From assembly GCA_964423795.1 (NCBI GenBank), contig CAYRGC010000003.1, positions 13,676-77,675 of the forward strand: a stretch of DNA of 64,000 nt. The letters are read 5' to 3'. How positions within the stretch are numbered: position 1 is the stretch's first letter; every line of letters starts with the position of its first letter. Source of the stretch: CAYRGC01 sp964423795. Its GTDB lineage: Bacteria; Patescibacteriota; Gracilibacteria; Peribacterales; Peribacteraceae. This document shows, piece after piece, positions 16,218 to 23,890 of the stretch. The notes under the pieces were generated by a model, which made no database searches, had not been told where the DNA came from, and was given only the letters and a program-made list of their open reading frames with translations. The translations under genes were made by a program, and so were the position numbers.

Positions 16218-16856
16218 TTACTGCACCACGCACGGCACCGTCGGATCCGCGATGCAGTTCTCCGTGGGCGGCGCGCCCTTCCAGGGGCACATCTTGGAGT
16301 ACTTGCAGGCGTCGTCGGTCATGGCATCAAGCTCCTTCTTCACTTCCGTCTCATCGGTAGCGTCCGTGAAGAGAAGATGATCCCCGTCGGCGAAAACGTA
16401 CCCGGCCGGTCCGTTTTCCGAGGCGCTCGCTTCGTTCCCGTTCACGAACAGCCGCATGGGACCGCTCTCGCAACCCGCAAAAGGATGATCCGCGGAAAGG
16501 GCGTACCAACAGAATTCCCCCCGTTTCACGCTCCCGAAGGAGAAACCGATCGTACCGAAGAAATCCCCGACGGAAAGACCGGGCTTATGCCTATGCATCA
16601 CGTGACCGTTGCCGTCGTGGAGATGCAGGTATTTGCGCAGCCCCTCTTCATTGTCGTGGTTCGCGTCCGTGGAGAGGCCGGACATGTACTTCTTGTCCGA
16701 GAAATCGAGCTCCTTCCCGCCGATCCATACCGCGAAATCCGCGTGCGTATGGTTGGGATCGGGATTCGTCGCGGGCGTGAAGTAGCGCTTGGCGCCGATC
16801 CCGAGGAGCACGAGCACGCAGGCGGACACCAGGAGGATGTAGAGGCGTTTCATCAT
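16218..16856 (-). CDS. membrane-anchored His-rich protein (HxHxD and HLHD motifs)
   Basis: A 212-residue protein with one N-terminal membrane helix (RLYILLVSACVLVLLGIG) and an external domain rich in His and Asp: NHTHADFAVWIGGKELDFSD near residues 33-52, KYLHLHDGNGHVMHRH near residues 75-90, and SVGDFFGTIGF. Similar HLHD/MHRH proteins occur in CPR bacteria and archaea without a known function. Metal binding is likely from the His clusters. The start is fixed by TACACT (complement of 16863-16868), 6 nt before ATG 16856, which rejects the upstream ATGs. Convergent with 15909. Confidence 0.75.
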   Translation of the reverse strand: MMKRLYILLVSACVLVLLGIGAKRYFTPATNPDPNHTHADFAVWIGGKELDFSDKKYMSGLSTDANHDNEEGLRKYLHLHDGNGHVMHRHKPGLSVGDFFGTIGFSFGSVKRGEFCWYALSADHPFAGCESGPMRLFVNGNEASASENGPAGYVFADGDHLLFTDATDETEVKKELDAMTDDACKYSKMCPWKGAPPTENCIADPTVPCVVQ

Positions 16857-16917
16857 GAAGGGAGTGTACGCCGAACCCATCGGCACCGCCGCCGGATTGA
16901 GAACATACGGATGACTC

Positions 16918-17229
16918 TCAGAGAACCGCGGCTGAGGAGGATCCGGACGACGACGTCCGATCCATGGCCGGCGCGCCGTCCTTGGTGACGATCGGAAGTT
17001 CGTCGGCGCTCATCTCGGAAGAAGACGAGACGCTGGACGAATCGCGCAGATCGATGACGCGGACGGACGAGGACGAGTCATTCATTCCTTCCGTCGCGAG
17101 CGAGGACGCCTCGGAGGAGGAGGATGACGGCGCCGCCTCGTCAGGAAGTACCGGTGCCTGCTTGCCGCATGCCGCAAGCAACAGGGCGATCGAGAGGGAA
17201 AGCGCGGAAACGAGCGTCTTTTTCGTCAT
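16918..17229 (-). CDS. small Ser-rich lipoprotein
   Basis: A 103-residue protein with a lipoprotein signal (TLVSALSLSIALLLAACGK, cysteine near residue 20). The rest is dominated by Ser clusters and acidic residues (SSSSSEASSLA, SSVSSSSEMSADE) and is probably unstructured. Such Ser-rich lipoproteins recur in this window. It is upstream of the HxHxD gene on the same strand, about 60 bp away, but that gene has its own -10 box. Confidence 0.65.
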   Translation of the reverse strand: MTKKTLVSALSLSIALLLAACGKQAPVLPDEAAPSSSSSEASSLATEGMNDSSSSVRVIDLRDSSSVSSSSEMSADELPIVTKDGAPAMDRTSSSGSSSAAVL

Positions 17230-17321
17230 GGGAGAGAGGAGAAAAGGAGTACGCAAAAAGGGACGCATGCTAGTCCCGCAGGCGCCGAAGAGCAACATTC
17301 CCGGCCGTTTTCGCCGGCGAT

Positions 17322-17894
17322 TCAGCGGATCGGGGGCCGGCGAAGCCCCCGAAGGATCGCGACGGTCACGAGCCCGTCCGTGACCACGATGTAGACGGGG
17401 TACGCGGCCTCGAAGGACCCGAGCGACCGTACAGAGAGCAACGACAGGACGGCGCCCGTCGTCCAGAGCACCCAAGCCCAGGGGTCTTCGCTCCGCGGAG
17501 CGGACACGGTTTTGCGAAACGTGGGAAACCAGGCGCACGCGTCGAGCGCGAGGACGAGGGCATGGGGCAGATACGGCGACGAGGTCAACCACCAGAGCGC
17601 CGCGATCGCGATCGCTGCGACGGCGCAGGCGATATCGACCGCCCCGATCGCGCCTCTTCCGTACCGGATCGACAGCAGCGCGACGAGCACTTGCCCGAGG
17701 AGCGCCGCGCCGGCGAGCCACAGCGCCGCTTTTCCTCCCCCGGCTGCGTACGTGGAAACCAAGAGCAACCCGACGAGCGCCCAGATCCACCACGAAACCG
17801 CGCTCGGCACCGTGGTCCTCCGCACGATCCCCGCGACGTACGGAATGTACGCGAGCAACGTCAGGAGTCCGGCGGCGATGCTCAAGGCGACCAC
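17322..17894 (-). CDS. polytopic membrane protein, PQ-loop-like
   Basis: A 190-residue protein with six or seven hydrophobic helices. Two similar segments, LLAYIPYVAGIVRRTTVPSA and ACAWFPTFRKTVSAPRSEDP, each put a Pro after an aromatic residue in a helix followed by a basic loop, as in PQ-loop/SWEET-type transporters. This is a visual resemblance only. The start is a GTG set exactly 6 nt downstream of TATCAT (complement of 17901-17906), which excludes the long N-terminal extension that is open in this frame. Confidence 0.65.
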   Translation of the reverse strand: MVALSIAAGLLTLLAYIPYVAGIVRRTTVPSAVSWWIWALVGLLLVSTYAAGGGKAALWLAGAALLGQVLVALLSIRYGRGAIGAVDIACAVAAIAIAALWWLTSSPYLPHALVLALDACAWFPTFRKTVSAPRSEDPWAWVLWTTGAVLSLLSVRSLGSFEAAYPVYIVVTDGLVTVAILRGLRRPPIR

Positions 17895-17934
17895 CGTTTG
17901 ATGATAGCGCAGGGCACGGGGGACCGTATGAAGC

Positions 17935-18456
17935 TCATGCCGTTTCCCGCGTGACAAATCGATCGTACAGCCTCCGCAAGATCGACTGCTCATGTTCCAA
18001 CCGACCGATGCAAAAATCTTCGGTCTGGCGCGCGAGGGCGCGCTCGCGGGGACTCGCGATCCATTCCTCCCTGGAGGAAGGCGCTTGCCATCCCGTGGCG
18101 ACCAATAGGTCAAAGACCGTGGGGAGATCGTCATTCGCGTCGAGCAGAGCGATTCGGCCCCGGTGCACGAGGATTTCGCTCGCTATGTCCGCATTCGCCG
18201 TGGCGTACAGGCGCCCGATGAGCTGACCGACTTTCGCGTCGAACACCGCCCGAAAGCCCGTCAGGATCGATTCGATTTCCCGGGACTGGCCCCGGAGGAT
18301 ATCGGGGCCGGTCGGCAACTCCGTCCGCATGAGTTCCACGACGCGTGCGATGCCCAGGAGCGTCGTCTCCGGAGCACGCCCTTCAGGCGTCGTTTCGTAC
18401 AGACGAACGACGTCGGCGATCGACTCTATCGCCGCCCGTGAAGATCCCTCGATCAT
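17935..18456 (-). CDS. helical cytoplasmic protein, unknown
   Basis: A 173-residue, mostly alpha-helical soluble protein (IESIADVVRLYETTPEG, VVELMRTELPTGPDIL, AVFDAKVGQLIGRLYAT, LEHEQSILRRLYDRFV). No signal, membrane segment or known motif. It ends 41 bp before the start of the PQ-loop-like gene on the same strand. TAGTAT (complement of 18463-18468) is 6 nt before the ATG, giving a leaderless mRNA and supporting the call. Confidence 0.6.
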   Translation of the reverse strand: MIEGSSRAAIESIADVVRLYETTPEGRAPETTLLGIARVVELMRTELPTGPDILRGQSREIESILTGFRAVFDAKVGQLIGRLYATANADIASEILVHRGRIALLDANDDLPTVFDLLVATGWQAPSSREEWIASPRERALARQTEDFCIGRLEHEQSILRRLYDRFVTRETA

Positions 18457-18541
18457 GGTCTCATACTATTCCACGGACAATGTCCATGTCACGATGGGCC
18501 CGGCAAAGTCGGCGACACGTGGCGACCGGTTGACGACGCCC

Positions 18542-18640
18542 TCAGAGCCGGCGAGCCCTGTCCGCTCGCACCGGAATCGCGACGGGCGCGACGGATGCCC
18601 CCGACAGGAGCGCGATGAGGAGACGGAAGAAGCGACGCAT
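18542..18640 (-). CDS. possible 32-residue secreted peptide
   Basis: In the roughly 300-bp gap between 18456 and 18763, this strand has an ATG frame encoding a basic start, a hydrophobic core (RLLIALLSGASVAPVAIPV) and a basic tail. A TATACT box (complement of 18665-18670) lies about 24 nt upstream. It is small and unsupported by any family. The rest of the gap shows nothing. Confidence 0.25.
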   Translation of the reverse strand: MRRFFRLLIALLSGASVAPVAIPVRADRARRL

Positions 18641-18762
18641 ACCGGGCAGGGAGAAAGGAAGAGTCAGTATACCGCTCTCGCGGCGGCGGCCACGAAAAAC
18701 CTCGGGAAAATCGGCATGGATTTCGCCTTTCCTCGACGGGGTGTCAAACGCATACTCGGCCC

Positions 18763-19329
18763 ATGCGCCTCTCCCCCCTCTCGCTGTCCCCTCTCCTGCT
18801 GCTCGCGCTCGTCGCGTGCGCCCCGACGATCGCGCCGATTGACGGTGCCCCGTCCACGAGCACGCCGACGATGATCCGGGACGGAAAAACGGCGACGGTC
18901 ACGCTCGAGCTGTCCGCCTCCGAAGACGCACAAGCGACCGTGCACACGAAGGCGCGCCTCAACGTGACGGGAGTCGTGACGACGATCGTGAACCTCGGCG
19001 AGGTCGCGGGTCCGCTCCAGGTGGTGAAGGAGAGCGCCTACGGGCTCTACAAGAAGCCGAACGGGGCGCCGATCCTCGTCCTCAGCGCGTGGTGGGCCGG
19101 AGGCGGCGACGAATTCGTCGTGACGCGCACGCAGGACGGCCTCCTCATCCAGAAGCGCTCGGGCGACGAATCCGGCACCTGCACGACGCTTGAGACCGTC
19201 GGCGAGGTGGCGCTGCCCGCGGGCACCGAGGTCACACTCGAAGGCCTGGGCGAGGACCGCGTCGACCAATCGAGCCTCACGTTCTGCGCGGAGAAGGACG
19301 TCGTGGGCGCAGACGGGGTCGAAGACTGA
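18763..19329 (+). CDS. putative lipoprotein, unknown
   Basis: A 188-residue exported protein with a lipobox (LLLLALVACAP, cysteine near residue 20), a Pro/Thr-rich linker, and a beta-rich domain (ATVTLELSASEDAQATVHTK, VTTIVNLGEVAGPLQVV, SAWWAGGGDEFVVTR). No family is recognised. A CATACT box at 18751-18756 is 6 nt before the ATG, so leaderless. The dioxygenase gene follows 10 bp downstream without its own box and may be co-transcribed. Confidence 0.7.
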   Translation: MRLSPLSLSPLLLLALVACAPTIAPIDGAPSTSTPTMIRDGKTATVTLELSASEDAQATVHTKARLNVTGVVTTIVNLGEVAGPLQVVKESAYGLYKKPNGAPILVLSAWWAGGGDEFVVTRTQDGLLIQKRSGDESGTCTTLETVGEVALPAGTEVTLEGLGEDRVDQSSLTFCAEKDVVGADGVED

Positions 19330-19339
19330 TTGATCACCG

Positions 19340-20047
19340 ATGCGTATCCGTGAAGCAAGCCTCGGAGGAAACGACATTCGCGAAGAAATCTCGCGTGACG
19401 GCTTCGTGGTACTCGGGAACATTCCACTGACGGAACCGCGCAAGCGCCTCGAGGAAATTCTCTCTCGGTTTGGCACTCCGACTATCGAGGACGCAAGCGA
19501 CGTGAAGCCCAAAGACAGCGGCCATCCCCTCTCCACAAAGGGCTCGGCACATTTCGGATTGCATACCGATAGGGCACTGTATCCGATACCACCCGAATAC
19601 ATCGGATTGCTATGCCTTTCCAGGGATACCCGCGGTGGCGAGTCGCTCCTTGCCGACGCCCGCGATGGCCTTCGACTCCTCACCGAGACTCAACGCGACG
19701 CGCTGCGAACGACCACGGTGCGGTATCCGACCCCTCGGGCTCTCCGAGCTTCCCAGGGAGAAACTGTAGACATTCGCGTCCTGGACTCGGTCCGGCGCCA
19801 AAACGGCGATCATCACATCCTGCGGTACCGATACGGCATCGACGAAATCGAAGGGTTGTCGCCGCTGCTGAAAGAAGCGCTTCGCTCATTGCTTGCGACG
19901 CTCAAGCAAACGATGCGCTGCTTCGCTCTTGAACCGCAACAGGCACTCCTCTTCAGTAATGAATGGATGCTGCATGGACGCACCGAGATCGTGCCCGATC
20001 CGGGTACAGACGTATCGAAGCGGCACCTCATCCGCATGTTCGCTTGA
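19340..20047 (+). CDS. TauD/TfdA-like Fe(II)/2-oxoglutarate dioxygenase
   Basis: A 235-residue protein with the facial triad of this superfamily: HTD in FGLHTDRALYP (about residues 73-83), the distal His in FSNEWMLHGRTE near residue 213, and the 2-oxoglutarate-binding Arg in RHLIRMFA at the C-terminus. STKGSAHFGLHTD resembles taurine/clavaminate-type enzymes. It is shorter than TauD (about 280). Substrate unknown. GC is lower than in adjacent genes, which hints at transfer. It is unusual for a CPR-type genome. Confidence 0.82.
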   Translation: MRIREASLGGNDIREEISRDGFVVLGNIPLTEPRKRLEEILSRFGTPTIEDASDVKPKDSGHPLSTKGSAHFGLHTDRALYPIPPEYIGLLCLSRDTRGGESLLADARDGLRLLTETQRDALRTTTVRYPTPRALRASQGETVDIRVLDSVRRQNGDHHILRYRYGIDEIEGLSPLLKEALRSLLATLKQTMRCFALEPQQALLFSNEWMLHGRTEIVPDPGTDVSKRHLIRMFA

Positions 20048-20194
20048 GCGCGTGAAGCCACCATCGAGGCTCAGGACTTCCCCGGGCTGAGCCCCCCTGG
20101 GAGGCTCTTCACCCAAGCAAAAAATAGACACCATTCCCTTTGGCAGAAGAACAAACGGAAGGTACCCGCACAATAATCATCACCGATGATCGAA

Positions 20195-20270
20195 TGGTGC
20201 CACGGACCGGGCTTGAACCGGTGACCCCAGGCTTATGAGTCCTGTGCTCTACCAGCTGAGCTACCGTGGC
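20195..20270 (-). tRNA. tRNA-Met (anticodon CAU)
   Basis: A 76-nt gene with acceptor GCCACGG/CCGTGGC, discriminator A and encoded CCA. The anticodon loop is CTCATAA and the T-loop TTCAAGC. There is one A-G mismatch at the foot of the anticodon stem. It lacks the three G-C pairs of an initiator, so it is elongator Met (or a tRNA-Ile2 read after lysidine modification). Confidence 0.93.
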
Positions 20271-20346
20271 ATAAGGGATCAAACGTCGATGATGATAAGG
20301 GAAAGAGCAAACTTTTTTGAAGCGCGTCTCGCTTCGCTCGCTGCGG

Positions 20347-20366
20347 CCAGCTGAGCGAGCGTGGCA
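20347..20366 (-). repeat. degenerate 5' copy of tRNA-Met
   Basis: On the minus strand this segment matches the first 20 nt of the tRNA-Met gene at 16 of 20 positions (ccagctgagc and gtggca are kept on the plus strand). It lies about 75 bp upstream of the intact gene and is joined to a cttcgctcg-rich element. Confidence 0.45.
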
Positions 20367-20450
20367 CGGTGTAGCGAGAGCAGGCGGATTCTACGGGCGC
20401 AGGGCCTGTCCGGGAAGGGCTTCTTACTGCCTTTCTGGTACGATCTGCCT

Positions 20451-21215
20451 GTGTCGACCGTACTTCTTTGTCTACACGGCTGGGGAGGGTCCTCCGAGTC
20501 CTTCACCGAACTTTGCGAGGCGCTTAAGGCGAGCGATCTCGTTCTGCTGACGCCCGACCTGCCCGGCTTTGGCGCCAACCCCGAGCCCCCGCGTCCGTGG
20601 ACGACGGACGACTACGCCGACTGGACGGCGCTGTGGGTCCGCGACGAGCTCAAACGCAGGAACGCGCACGTCGACCGGTTTTTCCTGCTCGGGCACTCCC
20701 ACGGGGGCCGCATCGCGATCAAGCTCGCGACCGAATCGCGGGAAGGGATGCCGCGGATCGATCGGTTGTTCCTGTGCGCGGCCGCGGGTATCAAGCACCC
20801 CCGTCATCTCAAGCGCGCGTTCGGCCTCACTCTCGCGAAAACCGGGAAGTTCTTCCTCAAGATCCCCTTCCTCAACCGCCTGGCGCCGCTCGCGAAGAAG
20901 CTCCTTTACAAACTCGTGCGCGTCCACGACTACGAGCGCGCGAGCCCGCTCATGCGACAGACGCTCATCAACGTCACGCAGGAGGACCTGCGAGACCTTC
21001 TGGAAGACATCGAGGTGCCGACCGATATCTTCTGGGGCGACCGAGACGGCATGACGCCGGTCTCCGACGCCTACCTCATGCACGAGCGCATCCGCGGAAG
21101 CGAACTCACCGTGTTCCCGGGAATCCGCCATCGCGTGCACCGCGACTCGGCCGTCCAAATAGCGCAACGCATTCTCGAACGGGACGCCGCGCTGAAGACG
21201 GCGTTATCGCCCTGA
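20451..21215 (+). CDS. alpha/beta hydrolase
   Basis: A 254-residue alpha/beta-hydrolase. The oxyanion strand is LLCLHGWGGSSES (residues 5-17), the nucleophile elbow is GHSHGG near residue 82 (Ser), the acid is in WGDRDGMTP, and the catalytic His is in FPGIRHRVHRDS near the C-terminus. Family members include esterases, haloperoxidase-like enzymes and MhpC-like C-C hydrolases. The substrate cannot be assigned. The GTG start is fixed by TACGAT at 20439-20444, which ends 6 nt earlier. The longer ATG frame from 20361 would place the promoter inside the gene. Confidence 0.88.
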   Translation: MSTVLLCLHGWGGSSESFTELCEALKASDLVLLTPDLPGFGANPEPPRPWTTDDYADWTALWVRDELKRRNAHVDRFFLLGHSHGGRIAIKLATESREGMPRIDRLFLCAAAGIKHPRHLKRAFGLTLAKTGKFFLKIPFLNRLAPLAKKLLYKLVRVHDYERASPLMRQTLINVTQEDLRDLLEDIEVPTDIFWGDRDGMTPVSDAYLMHERIRGSELTVFPGIRHRVHRDSAVQIAQRILERDAALKTALSP

Positions 21216-21248
21216 GTCTGACGAAGATCCTGGAGCGCGACGGCCCGA

Positions 21249-22241
21249 TCACAGTCCGAGGAACTGGAGCATCGTGCCCCACCACGAGTCGTGCTGCTGC
21301 TGCAGTTGCTGCGCGGCGATCTCCTCGGGCGTGAGACCGTCGGAGGGACCAGTGTCCGGAATCGGCTCGATCACGAGGTTCTGGATAGGATACGGAACAT
21401 CCACGCCGTTTGCTTCGGCATCGAGAAGGGAGTCCGCCTCCGACGAAACGGCTTCCGAACCGTCTTGGTACATGGACGGATCGGGGACGGGAATGGGACC
21501 CGTGTCCTCAGGCGGCGGGGGATCGAAGGCCTGCGGCGCGCCGACGTTGAGCAGTACGGCGACGCAGTCCGGATCGACCTCGTCGATCAGCAAATCCCCG
21601 TCCTCATCGATGCCATCCCCGCAGATCTCCGTCGGGAAAGCAGCCGACGATTCGGAAGAGATCGACGAAGCCTCGGCGGACGCCGACGACCGGGCCGAGA
21701 AGGACTCGCCCTTATTCACGCGGTCAATCAACGCGTTGGCGGCGCGTACGATATCGGACGCCTTGCAGTACGCCGCGCACGGCTCGAGGAGACCGCCGTC
21801 GGCGGCACATTGGTCCGCGGCATACAGTTCGCCGATCTCATTGCAGGAATCGCCGATGCGACAACATTGGGAATCGTCGACCGGAATGAAGACGGAAACG
21901 GAGGAATCGGTTGACGAGATCCCCTGCTCGTCCGTGACCGGCTGCGCGACCGTGGGATCCGTCTCCGGCGTGAACATCCGGAGAAAATCGATGATGCCGG
22001 TGTACGTGGCGGGATCGGCGGAAGACTCACTGCTCTCTTCCGCCTCTCCGAAAGGAAGCTGAAGGTTTTCCAGCGACGGCGCAGGCGGCAAGCCCGTCAC
22101 CGTCTGCGCGAGGGTCGGGGGCCGAATCGTCGCGCTCAGGTCCGTATTGGAAAAAAGCATCACGCCGACCGTCGTGCCCATGAGGACCAGCGCCCAGAAA
22201 CAGAGCGTGAGGAGCGACGAAGGAGAAACGTTGCGCGACAT
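21249..22241 (-). CDS. Ser-rich exported protein with one MopE-like acidic motif
   Basis: A 330-residue protein with an N-terminal membrane helix (LLTLCFWALVLMGTTVGVML), a long Ser/Asp/Glu-rich outside region, a cysteine-rich central part (CCRIGDSCNEIG, CAADGGLLEPCAAYC), and the metal-binding-type motif CGDGIDEDGDLLIDEVDPDC near residue 200, known from MopE-like surface proteins that bind Ca or Cu. The C-terminus is Gln-rich with a hydrophobic end (WWGTMLQFLGL). The ATG at 22241 is chosen because it begins the signal-anchor. A strong TATAAT promoter lies upstream. Confidence 0.7.
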   Translation of the reverse strand: MSRNVSPSSLLTLCFWALVLMGTTVGVMLFSNTDLSATIRPPTLAQTVTGLPPAPSLENLQLPFGEAEESSESSADPATYTGIIDFLRMFTPETDPTVAQPVTDEQGISSTDSSVSVFIPVDDSQCCRIGDSCNEIGELYAADQCAADGGLLEPCAAYCKASDIVRAANALIDRVNKGESFSARSSASAEASSISSESSAAFPTEICGDGIDEDGDLLIDEVDPDCVAVLLNVGAPQAFDPPPPEDTGPIPVPDPSMYQDGSEAVSSEADSLLDAEANGVDVPYPIQNLVIEPIPDTGPSDGLTPEEIAAQQLQQQHDSWWGTMLQFLGL

Positions 22242-22275
22242 TGGATTCCGTGTTTGTGTAACGAGTAATGAATAT

Positions 22276-22304
22276 ATTATACAATATATTTTATATTTGA
22301 GCAA
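22276..22304 (-). promoter_or_regulatory. AT-rich promoter of the Ser-rich exported protein
   Basis: TTGCTC (complement of 22299-22304), a 17-nt spacer and a consensus TATAAT (complement of 22276-22281). It gives a leader of about 28 nt to ATG 22241, so this is not a leaderless gene. The surrounding 45 bp are almost entirely A/T. Confidence 0.6.
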
Positions 22305-22360
22305 TAACCCTCGACCGCGGAAATGCCGCAAGGGAATGCGGATTTTGCTAGGATTCTGTC

Positions 22361-23890
22361 GTGTTACCGTCCCCCTTGCTGCTCCTCTCAGCGCTCCTTG
22401 CGTCCGCGTCTCCCCTGCTGACATACGCGTGGTTATGGCAGCTGAAAGAGTGGCGCGTCGATCGCTTGCGCGAGGAACTGGCGCGCGAAGGTCTGTATCC
22501 CTTGGTCGGCCGCGCCCGGCCGTCGATCGTCGGCATCGCGGCAATCATCGCGTTCGTCGATCCCGCGCTGGCCTCACCGGCGCTCGGCACGGGCCTGCTG
22601 CTCTTGGCGCTGCTCTCGGGGGCGGGGTTCGCCATGGGCCGCCAGCGCATGCCGCGGTGGACTCCCAAGGCGCTCTGCATCGCGGCGCTCGCCGGAACGC
22701 TCGATATGGCGGGAGGAGGCCTCGTGCTTCTCTGGGACTGGCCGCTGCTCCTGCTCCTCCTGCCGCTCGCGCAACCCCTCGTGATCGGGCTTTCGTGGCT
22801 GCTCTTCTGGCCCGTGGACCGCTGGCTCAAGGGACGGGTCCTTCGGACCGCCAGGGCGATGCGCCGGCGCTTCCCCCGCCTCGTCGTGGTGGGCATCACC
22901 GGCAGCGTCGGCAAAACCACGACCAAGGAATTGCTGGGCCATCTGCTGCAGGACCTGCACCCCGCGGTCACCCCCGCGTACATGAACGCGGAGATCGGGG
23001 TGGCGCGCTGGCTCATCCGCACGCTGGCCGCGCGTGCTCCGGAAGACGCGAGCCCCCTCGTCATCGAGATGGGCGCGTATTCCAAGGGCGAGATCGCGCT
23101 TTTAAGCGACATCGCGCGACCGACCGTCGGCGTCGTCACCGCCGTCGGCGACCAGCACCTCGCGCTGTTCGGCTCGGAGGAAGCCATCGCCCAGGCGAAA
23201 GGCGAACTCATCGCCTCGTTGCCCCCGGACGGTCGCGCCTTCCTCAACGGCGACCAACCGCTCGTGCGCTCCATGGCGGAACGCGCCGCGTGCCCGGTGA
23301 CGCTCGCGGGCACGGGCGGCCGCCTCGACGTCGAGGCGTTCGACATCACCGAGACGGAAGCCGGTCTGCAGTTCCGGACCCAAGACACGTTGCTCCTGCT
23401 CCCCATGCGCGGGACGCACAACGTGGTCAACGTCCTCCTGGCCGTGAGCGTCGCCCAGCATTTGGGCATTCGCCTCCCCCGCATCGCCGAACTGCTCCGC
23501 AGTTTCCGCCCGCCGCACCAGACGTTCTCGGTGCGCGCGGAAGGCACGGTGACGGTGCTCGATGACACGCATAATTCCAGCAGCAGCTCGATACGCGCGG
23601 CGATCGCGTGGGCGCGCACGCAGCCCCAGGAGAGGAAGACGCTGCTCGCGGCGGGCCTCATCGAACTCGGAGAGAAACAGGCGCCGGTCGAGCGCGAACT
23701 CGGGGGTCTCTGCAAGGCGGTCTTCGACCGGGTGATCGTCCTCGATCCCGCCAGCCGCTCGCACGTGGCCGACGGATACGGCGAGAAGACGGAGCTCTAT
23801 TCGACGCAAACCCCCAAGGTGGAGCCGGGATCGCTGCTCGTCTGCGTCGGGCGGATGTCGGGCAAGACCGTTTCCCGCCTGCTGCCGTGA
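22361..23890 (+). CDS. murF: MurF-type ligase with an N-terminal membrane domain
   Basis: A 509-residue protein. The first about 150 residues form four or five hydrophobic helices (LLLLSALLASASPLLTYAW, ..., LLLLLLPLAQPLVIGLSWLLF). The remainder is a Mur ligase with ATP motif GITGSVGKTTTKE near residues 178-190, the central NAEIGV and VIEMGAYSKGEI, and DDTHNSSSSS where MurF has its D-S-Y-N motif. MurF adds D-Ala-D-Ala to the UDP-MurNAc-tripeptide and is normally soluble, so the fusion would hold it at the membrane. Leaderless GTG start 6 nt after TAGGAT (22349-22354). The next gene overlaps by 4 nt. Confidence 0.87.
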   Translation: MLPSPLLLLSALLASASPLLTYAWLWQLKEWRVDRLREELAREGLYPLVGRARPSIVGIAAIIAFVDPALASPALGTGLLLLALLSGAGFAMGRQRMPRWTPKALCIAALAGTLDMAGGGLVLLWDWPLLLLLLPLAQPLVIGLSWLLFWPVDRWLKGRVLRTARAMRRRFPRLVVVGITGSVGKTTTKELLGHLLQDLHPAVTPAYMNAEIGVARWLIRTLAARAPEDASPLVIEMGAYSKGEIALLSDIARPTVGVVTAVGDQHLALFGSEEAIAQAKGELIASLPPDGRAFLNGDQPLVRSMAERAACPVTLAGTGGRLDVEAFDITETEAGLQFRTQDTLLLLPMRGTHNVVNVLLAVSVAQHLGIRLPRIAELLRSFRPPHQTFSVRAEGTVTVLDDTHNSSSSSIRAAIAWARTQPQERKTLLAAGLIELGEKQAPVERELGGLCKAVFDRVIVLDPASRSHVADGYGEKTELYSTQTPKVEPGSLLVCVGRMSGKTVSRLLP

